64,000 nt of DNA from a candidate division WOR-3 bacterium (GTDB lineage: Bacteria; Hydrothermota; Tepidihabitantia; SM23-42; JAOAFX01): positions 29,165 to 93,164 of the forward strand of contig JBDRVV010000006.1 of the NCBI GenBank assembly GCA_039802005.1, given 5' to 3'. Both the position numbers and the translations under genes were made by a program. The notes beneath the pieces are model-generated. The model searched no databases. It saw nothing but the letters and a program-made list of their open reading frames with translations, and was not told the origin of the DNA. Positions within the stretch are counted from its first letter, which is position 1. Every line of letters begins with the position of its first letter. Shown piece after piece: positions 17,834-29,809 of the stretch.

Positions 17834-19240
17834 ATGGGTTTAAGATGGACTTTTTGTTTAACGATTTTTTTGTATATGGGTTTTGCACAAATTGAAGAGG
17901 TGCAGAAAAAGGCATTTAATGCAGAGGAAGCAGTATTACAGAATCGAGACTTAGAGTCCTCTGGTATCAATCCGGAGAATATTACATTACCCGGTGGTCA
18001 TAAGGCATGGAAGGTTAGAATTCCGGGGAACCTGCCATTGGCAACAGTTGCTTATGAAAATGGGTTAATATTTTTAGGTGGTGGATATGGCAGTTATGAG
18101 TTTTATGCATTGAATGCGGAGACGGGCAAATTGGTTTGGAAATTTAAAACAGGTGATGATGGGCCAACTGCAGCAGTGGTGATAAATGGCTATGTGATTT
18201 TTAATACTGAATCCTGCATTATTTATGTTCTAAAAGCAAAGACCGGTGAAAAGGTGTGGGAAAAATGGTTGGGTGACCCATTGATGAGTCAACCCGCAGC
18301 AGATGAAGAAAATGTTTATATGGCATATCCGGGGCAGGATGGTTCACATCACCTTGCCTGTATGAAATTAAAAACCGGTAAAGAAGTATGGAATTCCACA
18401 ATTGCAGGAGATTTGATATCAGCACCCATTATTTACAAAAATTCAGTTTATATAACATGTTTTGATGGGACTGTTTATAGATACGACAAAACCAATGGGA
18501 AACTGATATGGTCACAGAAAAAGAACGCTACCAGCGCACCGACAGTATACAACGACAGAATATTTGTCAGTCTGCGCGAGGCAAAAAAAGTTGGAAAAGA
18601 TTCAATAAAACAATATGAAGGTATTGCCACGCTGGATCAAAATAATGGAAACCAACAACAACAGGAACTTTGGGCAAAAAGGACTGCTGAATATCTTGTT
18701 TATGGCAGACAATCAGCAAATAGAAAGGTTCAGACAGAACTTGATGCCAGTGTCGGGTTCGGTTCAGCACCAAGTACAGCGAAAATAGAACAGGCAAAAG
18801 AAAATGTTGGACAGGGTTCGGTTGTGGGCTGCTGGGCATATCAGGGGTCGCGGCCATTTGTACGCGATATTTACTCTTATAATACCATGGGGAATGAGAT
18901 ACTCAGCATTGACATTAATACAGGAAAGGTCAGGTGGTCACAAAAATATGATAAATTGTCTGAAGAGAGTATAGGAGGCAGGGTATTTACGCCCCCATCC
19001 TATGCTAACTCAAAACTTTTTGTCTGTTCAGGAAGTGGTGAGCTATTCTGCCTGCGCGAAGAGAATGGAAAACTGCTGTGGAAAGAAAAGGTAGATGGAG
19101 CGATAAGTTTTCAACCAGCTGTGGCAAATGGTTATGTCTTTGTTTCCTGTGATAATGGAAATCTGTATGGTATTAAAACCGGCGATAAAAATGATGATGG
19201 ATGGTATATGTGGGGCGGAAACGCCCAGCATAATAAATAA
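17834..19240 (+). CDS. Exported PQQ-type beta-propeller protein (BamB-like)
   Basis: 468 aa from the ATG at 17834; GGGAGG precedes it, and an upstream extension in the same frame runs antisense to the HD-GYP gene. A signal peptide (WTFCLTIFLYMGFAQ) is present. The mature part holds repeated W-containing blades (NAETGKLVWKFKTG, KAKTGEKVWEKW, LKTGKEVWNSTI, NGKLIWSQKK, NTGKVRWSQKY, NGKLLWKEK), typical of PQQ-enzyme/BamB propellers. A periplasmic scaffold role is plausible; there is no sign of the C-terminal domain of a dehydrogenase. BamB activity itself is not shown. Confidence 0.85.
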   Translation: MGLRWTFCLTIFLYMGFAQIEEVQKKAFNAEEAVLQNRDLESSGINPENITLPGGHKAWKVRIPGNLPLATVAYENGLIFLGGGYGSYEFYALNAETGKLVWKFKTGDDGPTAAVVINGYVIFNTESCIIYVLKAKTGEKVWEKWLGDPLMSQPAADEENVYMAYPGQDGSHHLACMKLKTGKEVWNSTIAGDLISAPIIYKNSVYITCFDGTVYRYDKTNGKLIWSQKKNATSAPTVYNDRIFVSLREAKKVGKDSIKQYEGIATLDQNNGNQQQQELWAKRTAEYLVYGRQSANRKVQTELDASVGFGSAPSTAKIEQAKENVGQGSVVGCWAYQGSRPFVRDIYSYNTMGNEILSIDINTGKVRWSQKYDKLSEESIGGRVFTPPSYANSKLFVCSGSGELFCLREENGKLLWKEKVDGAISFQPAVANGYVFVSCDNGNLYGIKTGDKNDDGWYMWGGNAQHNK

Positions 19241-19313
19241 TTTTTACAAAAATAATGTAGTCCAAAAATTTTCCTCGCGCAAAACCGCCATTTTATTATG
19301 CATAAAAGATAAA

Positions 19314-19886
19314 TTAGCTTTCAGTAAATCTGAAGGCATTTATAAAATTCTGTGCTTTTTCAGCTCCTTGAGTTATAAAAATCTCAATACCCTCGATTGC
19401 CTTTTCAATAACATTAATAAGAATCTTCTTCTCAGCCCTTCTAAATGGACTCAAAACAAAATCAGCCGAATCAATCTTTCGCTCAATAATTTCCTGATTT
19501 GCAACGCCGATTCGTAATCTTGGAAAATCTTCGGTATTTAATGCCTCAATGATAGATCTTAAACCAAGGTGTCCACCATCACTACCTTTTGCACGAAATC
19601 TCATTCTGCCCAGTGGGAGATTGATATCATCAAGAATAACTACAAATTCATCGCATTGTTTCTCCAGGATATGAGAAACAACTATGCCTGAGCGATTCAT
19701 AAACAGAAGCGGTTTTATCAGTAATATCTCTTTTTTCTCTACAACTATCTTTGCCTTTTTGTATTCAGGATAACGGAAAAATTTCTTCTTGAATTTTTTT
19801 GCCAGACGATCAATAAATATGAAACCTACATTATGCCGTGTCCATTTATAATTTAAACCTGGGTTTCCCAGGCCGAAAATTATCAT
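19314..19886 (-). CDS. pth: Peptidyl-tRNA hydrolase
   Basis: 190 aa. It releases tRNA from stalled peptidyl-tRNAs. Key motifs are FGLGNPGLNYKWTRHNVGF with the catalytic His in RHNVGF, PLLFMNRSG, VILDDINLPLGRMRFRAKGSDGGHLGLRSI and RLRIG. The order prs, rplY, pth on one strand is the classical one in bacteria. It begins 17 bases after rplY. Confidence 0.96.
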   Translation of the reverse strand: MIIFGLGNPGLNYKWTRHNVGFIFIDRLAKKFKKKFFRYPEYKKAKIVVEKKEILLIKPLLFMNRSGIVVSHILEKQCDEFVVILDDINLPLGRMRFRAKGSDGGHLGLRSIIEALNTEDFPRLRIGVANQEIIERKIDSADFVLSPFRRAEKKILINVIEKAIEGIEIFITQGAEKAQNFINAFRFTES

Positions 19887-19903
19887 TTAATATTCTATTT
19901 AGC

Positions 19904-20587
19904 CTATTCCTTTTTTTCTTTCTGGACTTCCTTTGTCGGTTTTTCTTCTTTACCTTTTTCTTCTTTGGGTTTTTCCTCTTTTGCTTCTTCTGCCGCTCCT
20001 TCAGCTGGTGCTGCGGCTGGTGTCGGAGCCGCCTTTTCAACCTTCGGTGCAAGAATTGAAACAATCGGCGTCTCTGGTTTTATTTCAAATTCAATATTGG
20101 GAATCGTTATGTCTTTTAAATGAATCGTCTTTCCTATATCCAGACTTGAAATGTCCACATCAATATGGGAAGGCATATGGTCAGGCAAGCAGCGAATAAC
20201 AACTTCATATAGGTGTTGGTCGAGAAGACCGCCTTTCTTTACACCCGGTGCCTCACCGACTAAGTGTATTGGGATTGTTGTCTTTATCTTTTCTTTTTTG
20301 CTTATATGCTGGAAATCAATATGTAATAAACTTCCATCTATTGGATTATGCTGAATGGATTTAATAAGACAGGAATAGGTTTTTTCTTTTAACTTTAAGT
20401 CGATAGTAACTGTTTCCTTTCTAAGTGTTTCAAGAATTTTTTCAAATTCCTTTTTTAACACATAAATTCTTTTGCTCTTTTCTTTGTGCCCATATAAAAC
20501 ACCCGGAATCTTTCCTTCCATTCTCATTCTTCTCACATCACCCTTTTTCTGGGGTTCATATATATAGGCTTCAAGTTCCATTTTCAT
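19904..20587 (-). CDS. rplY: 50S ribosomal protein L25/TL5 (Ctc type)
   Basis: 227 aa. It has the N-terminal 5S rRNA-binding domain (EAYIYEPQKKGDVRRMRMEGKIPGVLYGH) and the C-terminal TL5 beta domain (DQHLYEVVIRCLPDHMPSHIDVDISSLDIGKTIHLKDI). It therefore belongs to the long Ctc form. The last ~45 residues are a low-complexity Ala/Pro then Lys/Glu tail. ATG overlaps the end of prs (ATGA-type junction). Binds 5S rRNA in the central protuberance. Confidence 0.95.
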   Translation of the reverse strand: MKMELEAYIYEPQKKGDVRRMRMEGKIPGVLYGHKEKSKRIYVLKKEFEKILETLRKETVTIDLKLKEKTYSCLIKSIQHNPIDGSLLHIDFQHISKKEKIKTTIPIHLVGEAPGVKKGGLLDQHLYEVVIRCLPDHMPSHIDVDISSLDIGKTIHLKDITIPNIEFEIKPETPIVSILAPKVEKAAPTPAAAPAEGAAEEAKEEKPKEEKGKEEKPTKEVQKEKKE

Positions 20588-21534
20588 TCTGCTACCTCCT
20601 TAAATAATGAACTTATTGATTCGTTATGATGAATTCTTTTTATTGCCTCAGCAAGAAGATAGGCAATAGAAAGTATCTTCAATTTCCCCACTATCTTCTC
20701 TCGGGCAATTTTAAGCGTATTGGTTATTGCAACTTCTTTTATTGGAGATTTTTCAATCTTTTCTATTGCGTTTCGGGAAAAGAGTCCATGAACCGCGCAA
20801 ACATATATCTCTTTGACTCCCTTATTGGACAGTGCCTCTGCAGCATCAACTATTGTACCACCTGTGTCAATCATATCATCATATATTATTGCGTTTTTAC
20901 CCTTTACATCCCCAATAACATTGATAACATTTGACTGATTCGGTCCAGTCCGTCTTTTATCAATTATTGCAATTGGAACATTTTTTCCCAAGCGACGGGC
21001 AAAGGCACGGACTCTATTTACCCTTCCTGCATCTGGAGAAACAACTACATAGTTTTCAATGCCTTTCTCGTTATAATAATCAATAAATACAGGTGCGGCA
21101 TAAAGATGGTCCACTGGAATATTAAAAAATCCCTGGATTTGTTCGGCATGCAGGTCGATAGTTAAAACCCTTTTTGCACCACTCGTGGCAAGTAAATCCG
21201 CAATCAACTTTGCAGAAATTGGCACCCTTGGTTCATCCTTGCGATCCTGGCGGGCATAGCCGTAATATGGAATAACTGCTGTTATCCTTTCTGCCGATGC
21301 CCTCTTTGCAGCATCAAGAAAGAGTAAGAGTTCTAATAAATTTTCTGCGGGTGGATTTGTTGATTGAACGATAAAAACATCTTGTCCTCTAATATTTTCT
21401 TCTATTTTGACCTTCAATTCACCATCAGCGAATTTAGTTACCGTGCTCTTGCTTAAAGGAATATTAATAATCTTTGCTATTTCTTTAGTCAATTCGCTAT
21501 TTGAATTTCCCGAAAATAACATTATTTTATCCAA
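20584..21534 (-). CDS. prs: Ribose-phosphate pyrophosphokinase
   Basis: 316 aa. It makes PRPP from ribose-5-phosphate and ATP. Hallmarks are DQIQGFF-like HAEQIQGFFNIPVDHLYA, DAGRVNRVRAFARRLG, and the PRPP-binding loop IYDDMIDTGGTI. The start is probably TTG at 21534, preceded by GGGGG; an in-frame ATG four codons later is also possible. tRNA-Gln lies just upstream in the same direction. Confidence 0.96.
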   Translation of the reverse strand: MDKIMLFSGNSNSELTKEIAKIINIPLSKSTVTKFADGELKVKIEENIRGQDVFIVQSTNPPAENLLELLLFLDAAKRASAERITAVIPYYGYARQDRKDEPRVPISAKLIADLLATSGAKRVLTIDLHAEQIQGFFNIPVDHLYAAPVFIDYYNEKGIENYVVVSPDAGRVNRVRAFARRLGKNVPIAIIDKRRTGPNQSNVINVIGDVKGKNAIIYDDMIDTGGTIVDAAEALSNKGVKEIYVCAVHGLFSRNAIEKIEKSPIKEVAITNTLKIAREKIVGKLKILSIAYLLAEAIKRIHHNESISSLFKEVAE

Positions 21535-21578
21535 TCAACCCCCTTTATCCTTATCCCTTGTGCACCTTCTCATCAAAT

Positions 21579-21649
21579 CTGGGGCGGGAGGAGTCGAACC
21601 TCCGCAACAGGATCCAAAATCCTGGGTCCTGCCATTAGACGACGCCCCA
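21579..21649 (-). tRNA. tRNA-Gln (anticodon TTG)
   Basis: 71 nt. Acceptor stem TGGGGCG/CGCCCCA is perfect, the anticodon stem CAGGA/TCCTG carries loop TTTTGGA (anticodon TTG), and the T-arm GGAGG/CCTCC has loop TTCGACT. The 5' U and discriminator G match bacterial tRNA-Gln. No CCA is encoded. It lies between ispE and prs. Confidence 0.95.
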
Positions 21650-21667
21650 ATAAAAATAGTTATCAGT

Positions 21668-21734
21668 TATAGGGCATTGATGCCGGTATGATAATAGATT
21701 TTAAGTCTATGGTATTTTTAACCATAAAACTATG
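21668..21734 (-). other. tRNA-like element, possible degenerate tRNA-Leu(TAA)
   Basis: On the minus strand GGGCAT and ATGCCC could form an acceptor stem, ATGGT/ACCAT a D-arm-like hairpin, and ATAGA/TCTAT a stem with loop CTTAAAA, which would give anticodon TAA as in tRNA-Leu. There is no TTCRA T-loop and no long variable arm, so it cannot be a normal tRNA-Leu. It lies 18 bases upstream of tRNA-Gln. It may be a pseudo-tRNA or unrelated structured RNA. Confidence 0.3.
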
Positions 21735-21788
21735 CCCAAAGACCGTACTGGCTGCTACGCCATAAAACCACGAAACACAAACCTATTT

Positions 21789-22622
21789 CTATATCGTTTC
21801 TGTCTCAAAATACATTGCGCCAATACTGGATAAATATTTTATAACATTTTTCTTTACATTCTTCTCATCTACGACTGCATAAAGGCAAGACCCACTACCA
21901 GATAAAGAAACCATATATGCACCAGCCCCCAATAAATTCGCCTTTACATCCATTAAATCAGGATGTGCTTTGAAAACAACCTTCTCAAAATCATTTACTA
22001 TATTTAGCCCAACTCTATTTTTTTTCTTTTTTTGCATTAATATATTATCCACTTCCATACCTGTTGTCAACATTGTTTTATTATATTCTTCGTATGCCCA
22101 TTTTGTTGAAACTTGATAACCAGGATAATATATTACTAAAAGCATTTTGGGAAGTTTAAAAAATTTTAACTCATCCCCAACACCCCGGGCAATCGCTGCA
22201 CCACCTTTTATAAAAAACGGAACATCACAACCTAATTCCCTGCCTAATTTCATTAACTCTTCATCCGGAATATTCAAATTAAAGACCTCACACATACCTT
22301 TCAATACCCCGGCTGCATCTGATGAACCTCCACCTAACCCTCCACCAATTGGAATATTTTTCTGAAGTGTTATCTTTATGCCCTCATCAATATCATAAGT
22401 TTTTAAAAATAACTGTGCCGCTTTATAACATAGATTGTCTTCAACAGGAATTTTCAATCCCGGAGATATTAACTCAATTCCTTTTTCAATTTTTTCAAGC
22501 AGAATTTTATCACTCAACGAAATTGTGGATAATGTTGTTTCAATATTGTGATAGCCATCATCTCTCTTGTTGAGTATTGTTAGTCCTATATTTATCTTTG
22601 CATGAGCATTGATGCGAATCAT
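21789..22622 (-). CDS. ispE: 4-diphosphocytidyl-2-C-methyl-D-erythritol kinase
   Basis: 277 aa. GHMP kinase of the MEP isoprenoid pathway. N-terminal AHAKINIGLTILNKRDDGYHNIETTL, the ATP loop PIGGGLGGGSSDAAGVL and GCDVPFFIKGGAAIARGVG, plus SLSGSGSCLYAVV at the C-terminus, are the family signatures. The start overlaps the rlpA stop by four bases. Confidence 0.95.
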   Translation of the reverse strand: MIRINAHAKINIGLTILNKRDDGYHNIETTLSTISLSDKILLEKIEKGIELISPGLKIPVEDNLCYKAAQLFLKTYDIDEGIKITLQKNIPIGGGLGGGSSDAAGVLKGMCEVFNLNIPDEELMKLGRELGCDVPFFIKGGAAIARGVGDELKFFKLPKMLLVIYYPGYQVSTKWAYEEYNKTMLTTGMEVDNILMQKKKKNRVGLNIVNDFEKVVFKAHPDLMDVKANLLGAGAYMVSLSGSGSCLYAVVDEKNVKKNVIKYLSSIGAMYFETETI

Positions 22623-22966
22623 CTGATAATCTCTATTTTGACTTTAACAATACCCTTTGTTATCATATCTATGTCCCGCGCGGCAGCGTAAGATAGGTCA
22701 ACAATTCTATCCCGTTTCTGGGGACCTCTATCATTGACTTTTACAACTACGCTCTTTTTATTTTCTAAATTAATGACCTTCAGTTTTGTACCAAAAGGGA
22801 GCGTTCTGTGTGCACAGGTATAGTCCCATTTATCGTAAATTTCTCCCGATGCTGTTTTTTTTCCATGAAAAGAATCACTGTAATAACTTGCCATTCCAAT
22901 TTCAACGAATTTCGTCTGTGGCTGTCCAGTAAGGCAGCAGGAAAGAAGAAAATAAATAACATTCAT
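22619..22966 (-). CDS. rlpA: RlpA-like exported protein (double-psi beta-barrel)
   Basis: 115 aa. It has a signal peptide with a possible lipobox (LLSCCLTG) and the RlpA/DPBB core: GMASYYSDSFHGKKTASGEIYD, AHRTLPFGTKLKVINLENKKSVVVKVNDRGP and RIVDLSYAAARDI. The catalytic-type Asp and His of lytic transglycosylases are present (DRGP and AHRTLPFG). It lacks a SPOR domain. It has a leaderless promoter and shares the strand switch with dnaA. Confidence 0.9.
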   Translation of the reverse strand: MNVIYFLLSCCLTGQPQTKFVEIGMASYYSDSFHGKKTASGEIYDKWDYTCAHRTLPFGTKLKVINLENKKSVVVKVNDRGPQKRDRIVDLSYAAARDIDMITKGIVKVKIEIIR

Positions 22967-22971
22967 AATTT

Positions 22972-22999
22972 ATTATAATGGAATTTATCATTTTGTCAA
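22972..22999 (-). promoter_or_regulatory. Promoter of rlpA-ispE
   Basis: On the minus strand TTGACA (22999-22994), 16 bases, TATAAT (22977-22972), five bases to the ATG at 22966. Confidence 0.75.
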
Positions 23000-23082
23000 T
23001 GAAGTTTTTTGTTAAAATCTATTTCAAATTCAAGAAATGCAAATCCTGTGCCAAAAAATTTTTTTAATTTATTTATTTTTTC

Positions 23083-23110
23083 TTGACTTTTTCTAACTTT
23101 TGGATAAACT
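23083..23110 (+). promoter_or_regulatory. Candidate dnaA promoter
   Basis: TTGACT (23083-23088), 16 bases, TAAACT (23105-23110), about 120 bases upstream of dnaA. The three DnaA boxes lie between it and the gene, so autoregulation is possible. Confidence 0.55.
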
Positions 23111-23195
23111 TATCCTGCTTAAATTTTTTTATTTTGTAAAATTTTTTCTAAAAATTAAAACATTATGAAATTTCAAGGAGTTTTAAGGAAAAATA

Positions 23196-23226
23196 TGTGG
23201 ATAACTTTGTGGATAAATGTGGATAA
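23196..23226 (+). promoter_or_regulatory. Three perfect DnaA boxes (candidate oriC)
   Basis: TGTGGATAA at 23196-23204, 23208-23216 and 23218-23226 (reverse of TTATCCACA), all in the same orientation with start-to-start spacing of 12 and 10 bases. They are just before dnaA within a very AT-rich segment that starts at about 22970. The genes on either side diverge, which also fits an origin. Additional AT-rich DNA follows dnaA. Confidence 0.8.
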
Positions 23227-23232
23227 CTAAAT

Positions 23233-24555
23233 ATGGGTGAACAAGCAAAAATATATTGGCAAAACATATTAGCATATATTAAAGAGCGGATACATCCGCA
23301 GTCATTTGCCACCTGGTTTAACCAGAGTAAAGGTATTGAGATAAAGGATGATGTCTTGCTCGTTGAAATGCCGACCAATTTTCATATTGATTGGATAACG
23401 ATGCATTATTCAAAAATTCTTGAAGAGGCGATTGGTTCGGTCAATGGCGCCAACATGAGACTTTCTTTCAAGGCAGCTAACCAGGAGGCAAATCGTCCTG
23501 TGGTCAAGAAGAAAAGAATAATTCTTTCGCATGATGTGACAAAACTCCAGGAAAGATATACTTTTGAAAATTTTGTCGTGGGCAAAAATAATGAACTTGC
23601 CCATGCTGCGGCGCTTGCTGTTGCCGAGGCACCTGGAGAGGCATACAATCCACTATTTTTATATGGTGGAGTAGGTTTAGGGAAGACCCATTTAATGCAG
23701 GCAATAGGCAATTTTATTCACAAGCAGCACAAAAATTTAAATGTCTATTATACCCAGGCCGAGAATATAATGAATGAATTGATTGATGCAATTCAGAAAA
23801 AAGATCAATTATCTTTTAAAAAGAAATATAGAAATAAGGATATTTTATTGCTCGACGATATTCAGTTCATTTACGGAAAAGAACGTCTTCAGGATGAAAT
23901 CTTTCATACCTTTGATTATCTCTATACTCAGGGGAAACAGATTGTATTGACTTCAGACCGTCCGCCGAAAGAGCTATCTACGCTTGAAGAACGTCTTACT
24001 TCAAGATTTCAGGGAGGACTTGTTGTGGATATTCAACCCCCTGATCTTGAAACAAGGATTGCAATTCTTCAAAAGAAAGCAGATATGGAAAATGTAAAAA
24101 TACCAAATAACGTCGCATATTATATTGCATCCAGAGTAAAATCAAATATCAGAGAATTAGAAGGATGTCTCATCAGACTCCTTGCCATATCATCTCTTTC
24201 GGGACAGGAAATTAATGAGGCACTTGCTGAGGAGGCATTAAAAGACCTCTTGGGGAACGGATACAAAGTGAGTAAAGAGAAGATAATTCAGGTTATCTGT
24301 AATGAATTTGGCTGCTCGCATGAAGATTTAAAAGGAACAAGACGAACCCAGAGACTTGCCCTTGGAAGACAGGTTACAATGTATCTTTTACGTAACTTAC
24401 TGAATTTATCACTTGCTGAAATTGGTGCGTTTCTTGGCGGAAAAGATCACAGCACGGTGATTCATGCTATAGAAAAAATCAATAATTTAAAAGAGAAAGA
24501 CCCTGAATTTTCAAGATTATTAGAGCGGATAAATTCAAAGATAAATGGTGGATAA
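23233..24555 (+). CDS. dnaA: Chromosomal replication initiator protein DnaA
   Basis: 440 aa. It initiates replication by binding TTATCCACA boxes and melting oriC. Domain I is at the N-terminus (ILAYIKERIHPQSFATWF), Walker A is GGVGLGKTH, Walker B is LLLDDIQF, and the sensor/arginine region contains LTSDRPPKELSTLEERL. C-terminal domain IV has RTQRLALGRQVTMYLLRNL and GGKDHSTVIHAIEKI, the box-contacting motif. It is followed by dnaN in the classical order. Confidence 0.97.
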   Translation: MGEQAKIYWQNILAYIKERIHPQSFATWFNQSKGIEIKDDVLLVEMPTNFHIDWITMHYSKILEEAIGSVNGANMRLSFKAANQEANRPVVKKKRIILSHDVTKLQERYTFENFVVGKNNELAHAAALAVAEAPGEAYNPLFLYGGVGLGKTHLMQAIGNFIHKQHKNLNVYYTQAENIMNELIDAIQKKDQLSFKKKYRNKDILLLDDIQFIYGKERLQDEIFHTFDYLYTQGKQIVLTSDRPPKELSTLEERLTSRFQGGLVVDIQPPDLETRIAILQKKADMENVKIPNNVAYYIASRVKSNIRELEGCLIRLLAISSLSGQEINEALAEEALKDLLGNGYKVSKEKIIQVICNEFGCSHEDLKGTRRTQRLALGRQVTMYLLRNLLNLSLAEIGAFLGGKDHSTVIHAIEKINNLKEKDPEFSRLLERINSKINGG

Positions 24556-24748
24556 AATGTTGATATTTTTATTTAATAAATTTTTTTTGAATTTATCAAA
24601 ATTTATAAACATGATTATTAACATAAAAGAATATATTTTGTTAAGAAATTTCATAGAATACAATAAATATCAACATATCCACATAGTCAGCAACAATAAC
24701 TATATTTCATTTTATTTAAAAAATTTGTTGACTTATAAGGAGGCTTAA
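24556..24748 (+). other. Very AT-rich dnaA-dnaN spacer
   Basis: Almost pure A/T sequence with several TTATTTAAT-like runs. It contains ATCCACATAG (imperfect DnaA-type box near 24675) and a GGAGG for dnaN. A small open frame across it begins inside dnaA and has no support. It could be the duplex-unwinding part of the origin. Confidence 0.45.
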
Positions 24749-25843
24749 ATGGAATTTAAAGTCAGTAGAATTAATTTTGAGAAAACGCTTAATAGTATTG
24801 TGAAATTAATTCCACCTAAGAGTACACACACAGTTTTACAAAATGTTATTATAGATGTTAAAAATAACATTTTGAGTATAGAAGGAACAGACCTTGATAT
24901 TTTTATAAGAAAATCAATAGGTTGTGATGTTAAAAGAGAAGGTAAGGCATTATTGCCAGGAAAAAAACTTCTTGAGATTGCGCGCGAATCAAATGTTGAT
25001 GAATTATCATTTAAACTTAAGGAATTGAATCTTCAAATAAATGCCGGTAATGCACAATTTAATATTCCTGCACTTGATTATAACGAATTTCCTGAAATTC
25101 CATCTTTTCCTAAGCAGAAATGGATAACTTTAAATATTAGTGAATTAAATGAAATGGTAGATTCAACGGTATTTATGGTCTCAAAAGATGTGAGCAGAAG
25201 GGCAATGAATGGTGTTCTGTTGCAGATAAAAGATGATAACCTCAACATCGTTACAACCGATGGAGCACGATTGGCTTTATATAGAAAAGAATTGAAATCT
25301 GCAAATGGTGAATTAATAGTACCACCAAAGGTCTTTGATCTGCTTGATGTAAATCAATCAGAAGAACCTGTAGACATATTCATTGAAGAAAGAATGATTG
25401 GTTTGAAATTTTCTTCAACCGCAATCATTGCAAGACTCATCGAAGGTCCTTATCCAAATTATGAAAGTGTTATTCCAAAAGTCTTTCCTGGTACCTGTAC
25501 AATTGAGAAAGAAATTCTGGATGGTGCTTTAAAAAGAGTTTCTCTTGTTTCAAGTCCAACCATAAGAAGTGTAAAGTTTGACTTTGGCGGCGATAATCTA
25601 TTGTTATCGGCATCGTCGCCCGATTTTGGCGAAGCCAAAGAAGAGGTACAGTGTATTTACGAAGGCGAAAAGATTTCTATCTGGTATAATGCAGGGTATC
25701 TTCTTGAGATCATAAGACGTATCCCCTCAAATGATATTGTTTTCCAATTGACATCACCATCAACCGCCTCGCTGATAAAGCCCAAGAATATTGATAATTT
25801 ATTTTATTTGTTAATGCCCTTAAGGATTGATTCATATGAATAG
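24749..25843 (+). CDS. dnaN: DNA polymerase III beta subunit (sliding clamp)
   Basis: 364 aa. It forms the ring clamp that tethers the polymerase to DNA. Typical segments are FEKTLNSIVKLIPPKSTHTVLQNVII, LPGKKLLEIARE, FNIPALDYNEFPEIP, SRRAMNGVLLQ, NIVTTDGARLALY, and the C-terminal LMPLRI(D). GGAGGC lies just before the ATG. The 3' end overlaps the next gene by eight bases. Confidence 0.96.
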   Translation: MEFKVSRINFEKTLNSIVKLIPPKSTHTVLQNVIIDVKNNILSIEGTDLDIFIRKSIGCDVKREGKALLPGKKLLEIARESNVDELSFKLKELNLQINAGNAQFNIPALDYNEFPEIPSFPKQKWITLNISELNEMVDSTVFMVSKDVSRRAMNGVLLQIKDDNLNIVTTDGARLALYRKELKSANGELIVPPKVFDLLDVNQSEEPVDIFIEERMIGLKFSSTAIIARLIEGPYPNYESVIPKVFPGTCTIEKEILDGALKRVSLVSSPTIRSVKFDFGGDNLLLSASSPDFGEAKEEVQCIYEGEKISIWYNAGYLLEIIRRIPSNDIVFQLTSPSTASLIKPKNIDNLFYLLMPLRIDSYE

Positions 25844-26327
25844 AAAAATTATTCTGTTATCTTTTATTGGCATATTTGTTCTTTTAAATATTGCCAATGC
25901 CCAGCATTTAGGAATTGGTATAATAATTGGTAGTCCAACTGGGTTTACTGCGAAATTTATAATGACACAAAGGTCAGCGCTCGCAGCGAATATTGGATGG
26001 TCTTTGGGAGACAATCCAAAACTTCATTTGACCTGCGATTATCAATTTCTCTTTCCTACTGTTTTGCGGTGGACCGATGATATGAATGGAGAACAGAGAG
26101 AGATAAAAAACTTAACTCCTTATATAGGAATTGGTGGAAGATTTAAATTCAAAGAAGATGAACCGGATCATAATACAGAGTTAAATATAGGACTTCGTCT
26201 TGGTGGTGGTGCGGAGTATAAGATTTCACGTTTCGGTATCTTCTTGGAGATATATCCTGTGGTCAATATCTTGCCATCCACAGATTTTGACATTGAAGGT
26301 GGGCTGGGCGCAAGAATTTATTTTTAA
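25836..26327 (+). CDS. Small outer-membrane-like protein of unknown function
   Basis: 163 aa from the ATG at 25836. Residues 1-23 are a signal peptide ending ANAQ. The mature part alternates polar and hydrophobic residues and is glycine-rich (GIGIIIGSPTGF, GIGGRFKF, GLRLGGGAEYKI, GGLGARIYF). It ends in a phenylalanine, as outer-membrane beta-barrels often do. An 8-strand barrel is plausible. The family is not recognised; it overlaps dnaN. Confidence 0.68.
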   Translation: MNRKIILLSFIGIFVLLNIANAQHLGIGIIIGSPTGFTAKFIMTQRSALAANIGWSLGDNPKLHLTCDYQFLFPTVLRWTDDMNGEQREIKNLTPYIGIGGRFKFKEDEPDHNTELNIGLRLGGGAEYKISRFGIFLEIYPVVNILPSTDFDIEGGLGARIYF

Positions 26328-26338
26328 CAAAATAGGTA

Positions 26339-26366
26339 TTGACATTGTCTTAAAATTGATTATAAT
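26339..26366 (+). promoter_or_regulatory. rRNA promoter P1
   Basis: TTGACA (26339-26344), 16 bases, TATAAT (26361-26366). It is a perfect consensus, immediately after the preceding gene. Confidence 0.75.
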
Positions 26367-26387
26367 TGCGTTCGTGCTTTTTTGCCC

Positions 26388-26415
26388 TTGACTTTTTTAA
26401 ATAATTGAATATAAT
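26388..26415 (+). promoter_or_regulatory. rRNA promoter P2
   Basis: TTGACT (26388-26393), 16 bases, TATAAT (26410-26415), followed within seven bases by GCGGGGG. It is 49 bases downstream of P1 and about 137 bases before the 23S 5' end, so the rRNA operon has tandem promoters and a leader. Confidence 0.75.
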
Positions 26416-26538
26416 ATATTGCGGGGGATAAAAGATTTTCTAAGCAGATACTCATTTCTTATATAGCAAGCGTTAAAATGGGTTCTGCTAACAATATGGT
26501 GTGAAGCCATATTTTGATCTTTGAAAATTTATAAGAAT

Positions 26539-29594
<3,056 letters not shown>

Positions 29595-29644
29595 TTTTAA
29601 ATTTGAAAAATGGTTAAATGAAAAAATATTTAACCAACAGAATT

Positions 29645-29760
<116 letters not shown>

Positions 29761-29776
29761 TTTTTTTATTTTTACC
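29761..29776 (+). terminator. T-tract terminator after 5S rRNA
   Basis: A run of T residues (29761-29767 and a second run at 29770-29773) begins immediately after the GC-rich helix I of 5S rRNA. The 5S stem and the T-run together resemble a rho-independent terminator. Confidence 0.6.
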
Positions 29777-29809
29777 TTTAATTTGTTATAAATTTTTGAT
29801 TATAATATT

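Noticed and set aside
24545..24748. 67-aa open frame between dnaA and dnaN
   Set aside because: It starts inside dnaA in another frame, is almost entirely F/L/I/K/N from AT-rich DNA and has no site for initiation.
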